Assembly (NCBI GenBank): GCA_021777055.1
Contig: JAIQZO010000105.1
Coordinates: 1-64,000 of the forward strand
DNA from: Candidatus Anammoxibacter sp.
Lineage (GTDB): Bacteria; Planctomycetota; Brocadiia; Brocadiales; Anammoxibacteraceae
DNA length: 64,000 bases
Direction: 5' to 3'
Each line of letters opens with the position of its first letter. Within the stretch, counting starts at the first letter, position 1. The position numbers were made by a program, and so were the translations under genes. A model generated the notes under the pieces. That model did not search any database. It worked only from the letters and a program-made list of their open reading frames with translations, and had not been told where the DNA came from. Below are positions 34,785 to 45,016 of this stretch, in pieces.

Positions 34785-37772
34785 ATGAGCTTACACTTTT
34801 CACCACAATCTGAACCTCGCCAAAGCAATAAGTACATTAAGGAATTTAATAATAGAGAATCTAAGTTGTTTAGTTTTCTCCTTCCATTTGCATTGGCAGC
34901 ACTGATGTGTTTCGTAAATAATTCTGTATTATACGCTAATCCTCATTTTCCAGATATTTCATTACCGGAAAATGCGCAAGGAGAGCAGGCTATTAAAGTT
35001 TTAGGCAACAAACTGCCAGAGGTCGCCGCCTGGTATGGATCAACACCACAGGAATTCGCCGCAATGTTACGTAATGACCATACTGCTTGGATCGATGCTA
35101 ATGGTAGATTGTTCTTTGTTGATGAATTTCCTGAACCAGCAGCTGTAGAAGATGTTCCATCCACAGAACCTGCATCTTTCCCATATGACCAGACATTTAA
35201 ACTTCATAGCCGTCCTGGCGCAAAGCGGGTAATATTTTTGGACTTCGACGGGAATACGACTACAGGCACCGCTTGGAATAGTTCATATGGGGAACCAATC
35301 AATTCTCCTGCATATGATTTTGACGGTGACAACTCGTCATTCAGCAATGCTGAGATGGATCGTATTCAAAATGTGTGGCAACTGGTAGCTGAGGATTATG
35401 CTCCATTCGATGTGGACATAACCACTGAAGATCCGGGGCAAGATGCTATTATCCGTAGCTCTAGTAGTGACGACCGTTATGGATCTCATGTTGTTATGAC
35501 CGTAGATGACTTTGCAGGTTGTGGTTGCGGAGGTTTTGCCTATGTTGGTGTTTTCGACAACGTGGGATCTACCTACAAACCCGCATTTGTATTTAACTCC
35601 AGCGAAGTTGGTATGGCAGAAGCAATTTCACACGAAGCAGGCCATAATCTTGGTCTGTCTCACGATGGTATTACGGACGGAACGTCATATTACCAAGGCC
35701 ACGGTAATGGAGATACCGGATGGGCTCCAATCATGGGTGTGGGATACTACAAAGAATTAGTTCAATGGAGTAAAGGTGAATACACTAACGCCAACAATAC
35801 CCAGGACGATATTCAGATTATCCAAAACAATGGAGCAACCCTAATGGCTGATGATCACGGTGACAATCCAGCAAGCTCAACTGAACTTGGAAAAACAACG
35901 GATGGTGTTACTGCTACTCTTAATGGTAAAGGTCTTGTTGAGAAAAGAACAGATGTTGACGTTTTTAGTTTTATTAGTGGAAATGGTGATATTTCAATCA
36001 ACATTAATCCTTCACAGCTTAGCCCGAATTTAGATATTTTAGCCCAATTATACGATGCAACTGAATCACTTATTGCCAGTTCAAATCCGGCGGATGCGCT
36101 ATCTGCTTCTATTAATGAAACGGGGCTACCAGCAGGTGAATACTTTATCCTTGTAGACGGTATTGGCAAAGGTGACCCACTAGGAACAGGCTATAGTGAT
36201 TATGCAAGTCTTGGACAATATACAATCAGTGGTAGTGTTCCAGATCCGGGTAGTTTGCAATCTCCTGTAGCAATAGCTTCAGGAACACCACTAAGCGGCA
36301 TAGCCCCGCTTGCAGTAACACTTACGGACAATGGGTCTTACGACCAGGACGGCGCCATTGTAAGTTACGAGTGGAATTTTGGTGACAATACAGCATCGTC
36401 ACCGAATGCTTCTTCATTTCACACTTATTATGCTCCAGGCAACTACACTGCAACTCTAACTGTGACTGATAACGACGGCCTTGCAAACAGTGATACTGTT
36501 AACATTGTCGTGGAGAATGGAGCACCAGTTGCGGTTGCCACTGCTGATCTGACAGAAGGTACCGCACCTTTGGCGGTCAGTTTTGATAGTAGTACCTCTT
36601 ACGACCCTGATGACCCATACGGAAGTATTACAAGTTATCACTGGGACTTCGGAGATGGAAACAGTTCAACAACGGCAAATCCATTACACACATATAATAC
36701 ATCAGGCTCTTTTGTAGCAACACTAACAGTAACAGATGATTTTGGTGACAATGGCACTGCAACAGTCCAAATAGCAGTTTCTCCGTCTCCAATTATCAAC
36801 CAATATACAACAAGTGAAAACTATGTTGCAGGAAATGTGTCAGGGACTTACATTAATACCTTTGCTGATGATGGGACAAATGAATCTATAATGGAACGAG
36901 AATCTGGTGGTAAGCCCAGTAATCGTTACAGTTACCTGGAACATGTCTGGATAATCCCTGTGCAAGCGGGTAATTCTGCCACTCTATTTATCAATGCATG
37001 GCAAAGCACATCCGGAGATGGTGATGCTTTTGTTTTTGCCTATTCCACAGACGGAGGTATGACTTATAATGATGCCGTAACGATTAATAATACTACTGAT
37101 AGTGATGCGATTTCAGCTTCTTTGCCGTCTAGTATACAAGGTGATATCTATATTCGCGTCCAAGACACTAATCGCAAAAAAGGGAATCGTGCATTGGATA
37201 GTATTTTTGTGGATGAACTTTACATTATGACCGAAAATCAACCGGGTAATCCACCGGCTGCACCAACTGACCTGACCGCTAATACTGTTTCCGCAGGGGA
37301 GATTGATTTGTCCTGGACTGATGTAATTGATGAGAACGGATTCAATATTGAGCGTTCTACGGACAACGGCATATCCTGGAGTTTGATTACTATAGTCTCT
37401 GCTGATGTACAATCCTACAGAGACACCAATGTGGCACCAGCTACAACATATTGGTATCGAATATCAGCGTATAACGGTTCAGGACAATCTGATTATTACG
37501 GTTCGGACGGCTCAGTGAGCGCTACCACAGATCAGCTCGCTATAGAACTTTCCGCCAATGGGTATAAAGAAAAAGGTGTTAAGAAGGTCGATCTGACATG
37601 GAACGGCACAACCGGCGAGAATGTTGATATCTATCGTGACAACATTCTTATTGACACGTCAAATACCGGAGCGTTTACTGATAGCGTTGGTAAAGGAGGA
37701 GGCAGCTATACATATCAAATTTTTGAACCATCTTACTTAAACTATTCGAATATAGTAACTGTTACTTTTTAA
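34785..37772 (+). CDS. large secreted metzincin-type metalloprotease with PKD and FN3 domains
   Basis: A 995-residue exported protein. Residues ~25-52 are hydrophobic, ending near VLYANPHF (signal peptide). The catalytic domain contains HEAGHNLGLSHD at about 283-294, i.e. HExxHxxGxxH zinc ligands His283, His287 and His293 with Glu284. Two PKD domains follow (about 495-575 and 580-665, with YEWNFGDN and YHWDFGDGN), then a jelly-roll-like segment and a fibronectin type III domain (about 825-910). The C-terminus is a beta-rich module. It is probably extracellular or cell-surface, degrading protein or matrix. It is monocistronic, with a strong hairpin right after the stop. Confidence 0.88.
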   Translation: MSLHFSPQSEPRQSNKYIKEFNNRESKLFSFLLPFALAALMCFVNNSVLYANPHFPDISLPENAQGEQAIKVLGNKLPEVAAWYGSTPQEFAAMLRNDHTAWIDANGRLFFVDEFPEPAAVEDVPSTEPASFPYDQTFKLHSRPGAKRVIFLDFDGNTTTGTAWNSSYGEPINSPAYDFDGDNSSFSNAEMDRIQNVWQLVAEDYAPFDVDITTEDPGQDAIIRSSSSDDRYGSHVVMTVDDFAGCGCGGFAYVGVFDNVGSTYKPAFVFNSSEVGMAEAISHEAGHNLGLSHDGITDGTSYYQGHGNGDTGWAPIMGVGYYKELVQWSKGEYTNANNTQDDIQIIQNNGATLMADDHGDNPASSTELGKTTDGVTATLNGKGLVEKRTDVDVFSFISGNGDISININPSQLSPNLDILAQLYDATESLIASSNPADALSASINETGLPAGEYFILVDGIGKGDPLGTGYSDYASLGQYTISGSVPDPGSLQSPVAIASGTPLSGIAPLAVTLTDNGSYDQDGAIVSYEWNFGDNTASSPNASSFHTYYAPGNYTATLTVTDNDGLANSDTVNIVVENGAPVAVATADLTEGTAPLAVSFDSSTSYDPDDPYGSITSYHWDFGDGNSSTTANPLHTYNTSGSFVATLTVTDDFGDNGTATVQIAVSPSPIINQYTTSENYVAGNVSGTYINTFADDGTNESIMERESGGKPSNRYSYLEHVWIIPVQAGNSATLFINAWQSTSGDGDAFVFAYSTDGGMTYNDAVTINNTTDSDAISASLPSSIQGDIYIRVQDTNRKKGNRALDSIFVDELYIMTENQPGNPPAAPTDLTANTVSAGEIDLSWTDVIDENGFNIERSTDNGISWSLITIVSADVQSYRDTNVAPATTYWYRISAYNGSGQSDYYGSDGSVSATTDQLAIELSANGYKEKGVKKVDLTWNGTTGENVDIYRDNILIDTSNTGAFTDSVGKGGGSYTYQIFEPSYLNYSNIVTVTF

Positions 37773-37788
37773 TCTATCATTTAGCCGG

Positions 37789-37828
37789 TATCCTGAAGGC
37801 AGCTTTTTAATAAGCCGCCTTCAGGATA
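37789..37828 (+). terminator. strong hairpin terminator after the metalloprotease gene
   Basis: TATCCTGAAGGC and GCCTTCAGGATA pair perfectly, with further GCTT/AAGC pairing inside, 16 bp after the stop codon. The T-run lies in the loop side rather than after the stem, so it may be bidirectional or a 3'-stabiliser. Confidence 0.65.
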
Positions 37829-38338
37829 ATCAATAATGAAGAATGTAGAAAGTGGATAGGTCAATGGCCACTCTTTTGGAAGCTCCTTTCAAACACAAAA
37901 CCTCTCCATTGCACAAAAAAATTATTTTTTGTGTTGTAAATGTTCAAAAGAGAACAAATAATTGCAATAAAGGTTATAATAATCAAAGTTTCATCTTTTT
38001 TTAGTTTCCGAACTAACAAACCCTGATATACTTAAACCACGCACCTGAAAAACATGGCATTGCAAGAGATGTAGCAGGCCCCTGGTCACCATCAACAGGA
38101 CTATGCAAACAGAAGATCACAACACATAATATTTTGTCTGATAATTGTCTGCATAACACCTGCTTGCATTAAAGTATCAAACGTACCAGACATTAGCCCC
38201 ATCCTATGTTATCATTTGATTCCATTAATTATGGATTTCGGTTTAAATCCATTCTTTAATAATCATCTCTATAATTACTATTTGGCAGAAGCTAAAGAAA
38301 TATTTTAACAAAATAACGAATGGGATTCTCCTACGGAT
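37829..38338. other. intergenic, no gene seen
   Basis: About 510 bp between convergent genes. A low-GC hairpin of CACAAAAAA and TTTTTTGTG lies at 37912-37933. Nothing else is supported. Confidence 0.5.
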
Positions 38339-39547
38339 CTACAGTTTGTCATTATTGATTAAATCTATTACTTTAAAAATAAGGCGTTCTGTTACTTCAA
38401 GGGCTTCCAGTTCAATTAGCTCTATATCGTCCTTGCTAGTATGGATAATCAGTGATTTTTTAGAAACGGTAGATAATGTTACAGCGTTAAACCCCTCATA
38501 AACAAACGGGAAGTGGTCGGCGGCAGCACCAATAACAATTGGAGGGGACTTTACATTAATTCCTTCACTCATTCCAGCTTCATTTACAAGCTTCACAAAT
38601 CTATCCTGATCCTCGGTAAATGCAAAGTGTACTCCTATTTTATGGGAACAGTACATATTACCTTTTACTCCAACACCATCAAGATTGATAATATATGTAT
38701 TTTCCTTGGAACTAGAATTCTTAATAAATGATTGACATAAAAGAAAAGCACCTACAAGCCCCTCTTCTTCTGCGCCCGTTGTAACAAAAGTTATATTTAG
38801 ATTCTTAAATCTATTACGGTCCATTGAAATAGTTTCGGCCAAATGAAGGAGGACTCCCACCCCTGCAGCATTATCAATTGCGCCCGGTGAAGAGTTTCCT
38901 TCCGACATTAATAAGAGGAACATACCGGAAAGTATTGCAAAAGAGTAGATTATATATATTCCACTGCCATGTGTACCACCAACTAATGACAACGTGATAT
39001 ATTGTATAGAAATATATAGACAGCATAAGAAGAATAAAGAGATGAGGATAATCCTGCAAACAAGAGATAGACTTTGGCTTTTTGAGTCGTAGTGTGCAAT
39101 TATATAGACGTGTGGTTCATTGCTACCATCATCTTCTCTTAATGAAGCTATGATATTTTTTGAATCCTGACTCTTATTAATAAAAGGGATATTTCTTACG
39201 AATAAACCTTTTAAGATTGCGACAAAAGGTATACCAGTAAAGCAGATAACCAAAAAAGCAAGTAATAATGTGGCAACTACCAATAATAGAGATGATTTAA
39301 CATGAAAAAGGAGAAATAGGAAGAAAAGTACAAACAGTGTTATAAGGATAGATGCATTTAGGAATTCCCTAAGTATGGCAGGAAATGTAAAGTGATCTTC
39401 ATGGACATGCAAGTCAAAACCTTTCAGTGTGTTAGTTATGAATGAGGTGGTTTCACTCTCTCCTGACGAACCAGTTCTACGAGGTTTAGCAATTGCACTT
39501 GCATACTTATAGGCTTTTAATACATTAAAAAATACCATACTAGACAT
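38339..39547 (-). CDS. membrane-bound M28-family zinc peptidase
   Basis: A 402-residue protein. The N-terminal ~60 residues (YASAIAKPRRTGSSGESETTSFI) look like the start of the M28 fold. Membrane helices at about 67-110 and 170-215 interrupt it. The peptidase motifs are VYIIAHYDSKS (first His-x-Asp), SPGAIDNAAGVGVLLHLAE (bridging Asp) and FVTTGAEEEGLVGA (catalytic Glu-Glu), with AADHFPFVYEGF near the C-terminus. The bacterial M28 aminopeptidases are usually secreted; membrane insertion within the domain is unusual. It is monocistronic. Confidence 0.82.
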   Translation of the reverse strand: MSSMVFFNVLKAYKYASAIAKPRRTGSSGESETTSFITNTLKGFDLHVHEDHFTFPAILREFLNASILITLFVLFFLFLLFHVKSSLLLVVATLLLAFLVICFTGIPFVAILKGLFVRNIPFINKSQDSKNIIASLREDDGSNEPHVYIIAHYDSKSQSLSLVCRIILISLFFLCCLYISIQYITLSLVGGTHGSGIYIIYSFAILSGMFLLLMSEGNSSPGAIDNAAGVGVLLHLAETISMDRNRFKNLNITFVTTGAEEEGLVGAFLLCQSFIKNSSSKENTYIINLDGVGVKGNMYCSHKIGVHFAFTEDQDRFVKLVNEAGMSEGINVKSPPIVIGAAADHFPFVYEGFNAVTLSTVSKKSLIIHTSKDDIELIELEALEVTERLIFKVIDLINNDKL

Positions 39548-39989
39548 CCTTGGTTATAAACGACTACTAATTTTTAGAGTAACCACACCTTATATCTCAA
39601 CATGAAACATTATCAATTACGGAGAGTATTTTAGGCATTCCGGGTTACAAAATCAAAAAGATATTGGATTCTAGATTATAAGTATCTTTCAAAGAATATT
39701 ACTAAAGAGAAAACACAAGATAAAAGTTAGATTAATTAAGCAATGGTTTTAAAGATCAAATACTATTTGTAGATATTTGCATTTCTTAGCCTGAATTTCC
39801 AGCATTATTATCCAATCTACGATTTCAAAAAAAGGTTATTATTATTTTATCTTTCCATCTCTTTTCCCTAATTTTTAGGATATAATTATCATGTGGGGCA
39901 ACCTATACCATTCCAACAATAACCCTTTTTTTTAATAATGGAACATTGCCATTTTTTATAACATTCATTAATCTTAAAGGAGGCAGAAG
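39548..39989. other. intergenic, no gene seen
   Basis: About 440 bp between divergent genes. Only the ribosome site TAAAGGAGG for the downstream YbaK gene is clear (near 39975-39985). Confidence 0.5.
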
Positions 39990-40463
39990 ATGAGTATGTC
40001 CATAAAATTAAAAAAGTATTTAGATAGTAAAAATGTAGATTATGAAATAACCCATCATAAGGTAGTGTATACAGCCCAAGAGCTGGCAGAATGCCTTCAT
40101 GTTCCTGGAAAAGTCATGACAAAGGTAGTTATGGTAAAAGCGGGAGAAAAAGATGTAATGACCGTAATGCCTGCTTGCAGAAAAGTTGATGTTCAAAGAT
40201 TAAAGGAAATTCTTAAGTTAGACGATGTGCGGATTGAAAAAGAAGAGGAGTTTATGAATTTATTTCCAGAATGTGACGTTGGAGCATTACCTCCTCTTGG
40301 CCATCTTTATGGTCTGGATGTCTATATGGACACATCTCTTACTGACGATGAGTATATTCTTATCCAGACAGGTGACAATAAAGAGGTCATACGCATAAAA
40401 TATGAAGACTTTGCAAGGTTGGTAAATCCAAAGGTTTATACATTTACTTTAATGGCCGCATAA
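39990..40463 (+). CDS. YbaK/EbsC-type aminoacyl-tRNA deacylase
   Basis: A 157-residue stand-alone editing-domain protein of the YbaK/ProX type that hydrolyses mischarged tRNAs. It starts KLKKYLDSKNVDYEITHHKVVYTAQELAE, followed by VPGKVMTKVVMVKAG with the conserved Lys of the active site, ACRKVDVQRLKEIL, and FPECDVGALPPLGHLYGLDVYMD with the GxxPP/G motif. A strong AAAGGAGG precedes the ATG. A clean terminator lies about 90 bp after the stop. Confidence 0.92.
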   Translation: MSMSIKLKKYLDSKNVDYEITHHKVVYTAQELAECLHVPGKVMTKVVMVKAGEKDVMTVMPACRKVDVQRLKEILKLDDVRIEKEEEFMNLFPECDVGALPPLGHLYGLDVYMDTSLTDDEYILIQTGDNKEVIRIKYEDFARLVNPKVYTFTLMAA

Positions 40464-40852
40464 AATCTCTATAGATAATATAACTTACTTTTCATTTAAG
40501 GGTGTGTCCGTCTGTTTGCAACATACTCGTTGAGTAGGTAACAAAGTACAAGAGGACAACAGCTAAATTCTCATTAAAGGAAACTGTTGTCCTTTTTTTG
40601 TAAATAAATATATTTATCTTATAATTTTCATGCTCTCTTATTTCGCGCCCTCACCGCAAGGTTTAAACTGCAGTGTCACAACGAGTTACAGCACAACAGC
40701 TTTCCATAATCAGACGAAGAAAAATGTCTATTTGTTTAGATTGTAAATTTACTATCATTCTATACTCAACAGGTATAAAATTGGAGCATCAATATACTAA
40801 TTAAGTATAGATTTATTAATAATAATTGTATTTCTTAAAGGAGGACAAGGCG
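40464..40852. other. intergenic with terminator and one TATACTCAA motif
   Basis: It holds the rho-independent terminator at 40553-40600, CGTTGAGTAGG near 40528 and TATACTCAA at 40761-40769 in opposite orientation, and the ribosome site AAAGGAGG (40838-40845) of the next gene. No coding frame is seen. Confidence 0.6.
40553..40600 (+). terminator. rho-independent terminator after the YbaK gene
   Basis: AGGACAACAG and CTGTTGTCCT pair perfectly over 10 bp and are followed directly by TTTTTTT. Confidence 0.9.
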
Positions 40853-41749
40853 ATGAAACTATCACTGTTTATTATTACTATAATCTGTTTGTTAAATCCC
40901 CTCGCAATGGGAGAGGAGACTACGTCAACTTTTGTTTTGACAAAGGAGGATTTTAATAACGTAAATGCCGATGACATCGCACTCATCTTTAAGATTGGAG
41001 GTGCAAGGGTTAATGTTTCGCAAGTTGATGATAACGATACCATAGTTAAAGCAGTTGTTACTTTTGATAGTGAAAATACTGGGCCAACATTTAAGACATC
41101 AGAATCTGGCAGTACGCTTACCGCTGAATTTGTTTCAGGAAATGATGTTGATCGGTTTGACCGGTTTGACAGATTTGATTTTTCTGATTCTATTGAAAGA
41201 TGGGAGATAACAATAGGAAATTATGATACGGATACGGATCTAACTATGAACGCGGGAGGTGCAACAGGTAATATTGATTTTGGAGGAATGCCTATTAAGG
41301 ATTGTATGTTAAATCTTGGTGGTGCTAGTTTAAGTATTGATTTCAGTACTCCAACAACCAGGCAGGTTGATGATTTTGTGATAAATGGAGGAGGAATAAA
41401 CATTTCCATCTCAAACATTGGAAATACTGATTTTAAGAGGTTAAATCTTTTAGGTGGCGGCAACAATGTGGAACTTGACTTTAGAGGATCTTACGAGAGT
41501 GAGCAGCATGATGTTACAGTAACCAGCGCAGGTGGCCTTATGGATATTATTGTTCCTTCGGATTCAGGAGAAAAACTTAATGTATTCTCAATCGGGACAC
41601 TAGTAACCGTACAGGGACCAGGCTGGGAAAGGACATTCAACTCATTTATCTCCAAAAATTATATTACAGAGGGTTATAGTGAGCAAGAAACAAAAATTGA
41701 TATGAATATAACTGGCGTTGGTTCGATTATATCTGTTGACAGGGAGTGA
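40853..41749 (+). CDS. secreted toast-rack/DUF2154-like beta-helical protein
   Basis: From ATG 40853 (AAAGGAGG 7 nt upstream) a 298-residue protein begins with a signal peptide (KLSLFIITIICLLNPLAMGEE). The body is a repetitive beta-rich fold: an N-terminal Toast_rack-like part then glycine-punctuated strands such as NAGGATGNIDFGG, LNLGGASLSIDF, INGGGINISIS and LLGGGNNVELDF, typical of LiaF/DUF2154-type domains. Asp/Arg/Phe repeats (DRFDRFDRFDF) near residue 100 are odd. Function is unknown; probably periplasmic or cell-surface. Confidence 0.75.
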   Translation: MKLSLFIITIICLLNPLAMGEETTSTFVLTKEDFNNVNADDIALIFKIGGARVNVSQVDDNDTIVKAVVTFDSENTGPTFKTSESGSTLTAEFVSGNDVDRFDRFDRFDFSDSIERWEITIGNYDTDTDLTMNAGGATGNIDFGGMPIKDCMLNLGGASLSIDFSTPTTRQVDDFVINGGGINISISNIGNTDFKRLNLLGGGNNVELDFRGSYESEQHDVTVTSAGGLMDIIVPSDSGEKLNVFSIGTLVTVQGPGWERTFNSFISKNYITEGYSEQETKIDMNITGVGSIISVDRE

Positions 41750-42130
41750 TTGCATGTTAAGGGAAAGAGGAAAGCTGTATAATGTTCTCGCATTGTCCAT
41801 AATGAAAAGCAGTGCGTCTAACCTACCCTGATAAGAAGGCTTATACAAGTATTCTGTTCTCAGACCATGGTTCCCGACACATTAGGTTTCATGCAGACGC
41901 TGTTCAGCAACTCCGTCCTTGCCTTTGGATAGTGGCACCCGTATGATATTCGCATACGAGAAATTGACCTTAATGCCTTATGCCCATACATGAGTGGTAT
42001 GCAGAGAACGTTTCAGTGGACAGGCAATCATACCATTGATAACGCATAAAGTCAGATTCTATAAGTTAGATATTCTCGTAATGGTAGGCCAGTCCTACAG
42101 CAAAAAATACAACGCTGAGGGTCAATAATA
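41750..42130. other. intergenic, origin unclear
   Basis: About 380 bp with higher GC than its flanks and no open frame. It might be a relic of a mobile or structured RNA element, but I cannot match it to a family. Confidence 0.4.
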
Positions 42131-42823
42131 ATGAAAGAAAGTAAGTTTTTCAAATTTGTGTGGCGCCTTAACGGATTAATTCTTATGATCGCAGGCATTC
42201 TAGCAATTGGTGTATTAGTTTTCGCCGGATACAAAATCATTACAGACATAACAAGGGAAAGAAACACCCACAACATCGTTAACGTTCAGGACGAAGACGA
42301 TATAAAAGAAAAATGGCAGCTTGGAAATATGTCAGATATTGAAGGTAGTCCATGGATTATGATCCCTTTAAACTCAAATCAAAGTTATGCACAATCCTAT
42401 TACAGCAAATCATCTTCGTCCGTGCGAAACTATCTTTTTATAAACAGCCAGAATAATGAAAAGCACTGGCTGTTTAATACTAACGAGTACTTGATATTAG
42501 AGGCAGAACTTCTTTCAAAGAATGAATATGAATCAAACGAAAGGAATATTCTGGCAATACTTTACAAAGTTGTAAAAAGTGACTCCGACAGCGACAAACG
42601 ACTCACGAATAAGGATCTACAAACTATCAGTATCTCTCTTCCTAACGGAATAGGTTACAAAGAGATATTAAACGGGGTCGATAATTTTATAGGCAAAAAG
42701 ATCGTAAACGAAAAGAGTCTACTCCTCTTATTCCAAAAAGAAGGAATCGGATATTCTGCTAATGTTAATTTAACGAAATTTACAGTTTCCAATAAAACAG
42801 AACTACCCAAAGTCAATCCATAA
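42131..42823 (+). CDS. hypothetical single-pass membrane protein
   Basis: A 230-residue protein with one membrane segment near the N-terminus (LNGLILMIAGILAIGVLVFAGYKI, about 14-37). It has a short cytoplasmic lead and a long, Ser/Asn/Tyr-rich exterior domain with repeated 'W(L/I)' strands (PWIMIPL, KHWLFNTNEYLILEAELL). I do not recognise the family. It is monocistronic. The ORF length and base composition look genuine. Confidence 0.6.
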   Translation: MKESKFFKFVWRLNGLILMIAGILAIGVLVFAGYKIITDITRERNTHNIVNVQDEDDIKEKWQLGNMSDIEGSPWIMIPLNSNQSYAQSYYSKSSSSVRNYLFINSQNNEKHWLFNTNEYLILEAELLSKNEYESNERNILAILYKVVKSDSDSDKRLTNKDLQTISISLPNGIGYKEILNGVDNFIGKKIVNEKSLLLLFQKEGIGYSANVNLTKFTVSNKTELPKVNP

Positions 42824-43141
42824 CAGTCTCGTATACTTGGCAAAATAGCTCAACGTTCGCTCATTACGACGATTTATTTTACCTGTAAAACGTAACGTAA
42901 ATTGGAAGCATATGTCCGGAGAATAAGATACCGGAAAAAGGCGTTAATAAAAGAAGAAATAATATGTAACAAGAAATAGTCTCATAGTGCTACGGTGGGC
43001 AGTAGCGGTTTTTTAGAAAACACAAAACAGTGAAAAAGAAACTTGGAACCTTTTGGCAAGTCATTACACATCGCGTTTCTTGCACAAACGTTTCAAAATA
43101 GAACTGCAATCAGACACCAAACATTCTAAAGGTCCATTTCC
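42824..43141. other. intergenic, nothing recognised
   Basis: About 320 bp with no supported feature. Confidence 0.4.
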
Positions 43142-43588
43142 ATGTCACGATTAGTCTATCTCTGCATGTTGCTTCCACTGATCATCCCAACTGCGATATT
43201 CTCGCTCTGCGCTCTTACGGAGGGCTTATCACTCGCTGAAATGTTCATTGCTGTTTTCAAGCAGATTACAACCAAACGGTTAAACCTCTTGATCTGTGGT
43301 GCCGTAGGGCTTGTTCCAATATTGCTTCTTCTTTTAGTGTTGTGGGTTTATCGACGTGCCGGGGGCTCAGACCACAACAAGTATTGGATGGCTTGGGGTG
43401 GTTTATTCCCTGTTATTTTAGTCCTGACCTGGGTAAATTTTCAATTCTGGCCGCTTTTCCTCCCAAATATGACTTATCCAGGTTTCCCCCATGGTCTGGA
43501 ACTCATTATCGGTCCAGTTATCTTTGCCCCCATCAGCATGTTACCTGGAATAGGTATTGGTTGGTGGATAGGACGAAAACGTAGCTAA
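43142..43588 (+). CDS. hypothetical membrane protein with about four helices
   Basis: A 148-residue hydrophobic protein with segments at about 5-25, 52-70, 82-105 and 118-142, and a basic GRKRS tail. GPVIFAPISMLPGIGIGWWIG near the end is glycine-rich. Not recognised. The GC content is slightly higher than that of its neighbours. Confidence 0.5.
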   Translation: MSRLVYLCMLLPLIIPTAIFSLCALTEGLSLAEMFIAVFKQITTKRLNLLICGAVGLVPILLLLLVLWVYRRAGGSDHNKYWMAWGGLFPVILVLTWVNFQFWPLFLPNMTYPGFPHGLELIIGPVIFAPISMLPGIGIGWWIGRKRS

Positions 43589-43748
43589 CCTAGAATAACA
43601 TTACAAATTCACCTAAACACACTTTACATTGTTTGATTCTACCTTGTAAAATCTGGTATAAACTAATACATAACAAATTATTACAACTTACCTTTTTCGT
43701 AGACATACTAAAACATGTGTTAAACTTATACGTTATCCCATTAAAATA

Positions 43749-44159
43749 ATGAATTTAAATATCAAACGAAAACGTACTGTATATTTGGGTTTATCTCTTG
43801 TAACAATCCCACTGGGACTCTTATCTCGTTCTACGCTAGTTCCATTGGCAGATTTTATATCCACATTTGCAGGTGATTTTTTCTGGGCATTAATGGTGTT
43901 CTTTCTAATATGTACAATGTTCCCCAAGTGGAAAACAAAGAATATCACAATCACAGCCCTTATATTTGCATTTGGTATAGAATTTTCACAATTCTATCAC
44001 GCACCTTGGATTGAGGAGGTAAGACATTACAAAATAGGAGGGCTCATTCTTGGGTTTGGTTTTAAGTTAAGCGATCTTGTATGTTACTCCGTTGGGGTAA
44101 TTATGGGCACTATCTCGGATTGTATATTGGTTTCTAGGGTAAAATCCGCACAACAATAA
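43749..44159 (+). CDS. DUF2809-type small membrane protein
   Basis: A 136-residue protein with about four helices. The pattern LGLLSRSTLVPLADFISTFAGDFFWALMVF and FAFGIEFSQFYHAPWIEEVRHYKIGGLILGFGFKLSDLVCYSVGV matches the DUF2809 family (RS...P.....GD.LWA...F; FGIE.SQ.Y..PWL; DLVCY..G). Function is unknown. It has no close operon partner. Confidence 0.8.
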   Translation: MNLNIKRKRTVYLGLSLVTIPLGLLSRSTLVPLADFISTFAGDFFWALMVFFLICTMFPKWKTKNITITALIFAFGIEFSQFYHAPWIEEVRHYKIGGLILGFGFKLSDLVCYSVGVIMGTISDCILVSRVKSAQQ

Positions 44160-44492
44160 CAAAACACTATACTTTTTTGTCTACGACAAAGAGTCTATTT
44201 TCTATTTAATTACCCGCTAAGCTTTTTATGTATAAAAACAAAAATAATGAATTATTATTCTTAACTCTATTATTTTTCTCCATCCGCTGGATTTTTTTCT
44301 TAAACTTCGGTGGGAAAATCGTTTTCAACATTAGAACACTTGTAAGCGATAGCAAATCTGCAACATAACAATATAGATCCATTTCATAGTTTTTGCCAAA
44401 CCATAACACAACAACATTGTGGACGTAACAATATTGTTGAGTTATGGTTTTCGTGGAACAACTATCACTGTAATCATAAAACTTGTTTTAGT
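44160..44492. other. AT-rich intergenic, nothing recognised
   Basis: A 333-bp gap. CATAACACAACAACATTG and neighbouring sequence form low-complexity CAA repeats near 44400. No gene is supported. Confidence 0.4.
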
Positions 44493-44719
44493 TTGTATAT
44501 TTTAGGTATAAAGGTTGACGTAAATGGATTCTTCGGACGCAAGTGGGAATTGGAAAATATAACCGAAATTTTAGAAAACAACAAAAAGACGTCAATTCAT
44601 ATACAATGGTCAAAAAAATCGGGAAGACTAGTATTGCCCTTCAATTTATCCGCCGATTTAAATATTATAGAGGCAATGAGAAACCCGAATACAAATATTG
44701 CCTAATAGTGGAAGGCTGA
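44493..44719 (+). pseudogene. frameshifted ATPase (P-loop) fragment
   Basis: The first part reads GFFGRKWELENITEILENNKKTSIHI, the typical lead of archaeal-type or STAND ATPases (FFGR..EL..L). A frameshift near 44610 moves it to another frame reading KKIGKTSIALQFIRRFKYYRG. That is a degenerate Walker A (GP.KIGKTS.ALQF), and the fragment ends in TGA at 44717. The remaining ~300 residues of such a protein are missing. It is a truncated and frameshifted relic. Confidence 0.6.
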
Positions 44720-45016
44720 TACTTTATTTAATGAGATTATTACTATGATTAGCCATCTATGGAATGAGTGCCCAGCAAAATCAGAGATATAGATATGTAG
44801 AATGGTCACTAGATCAGAGCGGTAAGACTCTTTATATGTAATTGTTTCTATAATTTTTCGTAAATATTTTCTATTCACTTAGCCGTAAGAACTTTACATT
44901 ACAATGAATAATACAAAATAATGAAAATAATGCATTGCCAATCCATTTCATTTCAGTTATTATTAAAAAATAAATCTATATGAAATGAATTCTTTCCTGA
45001 ACAAAGGAGTGAAAAA

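Noticed and set aside
44206..44409. 67-codon minus-strand frame
   Set aside because: Low-complexity Lys/Asn composition, no ribosome site, no family resemblance.
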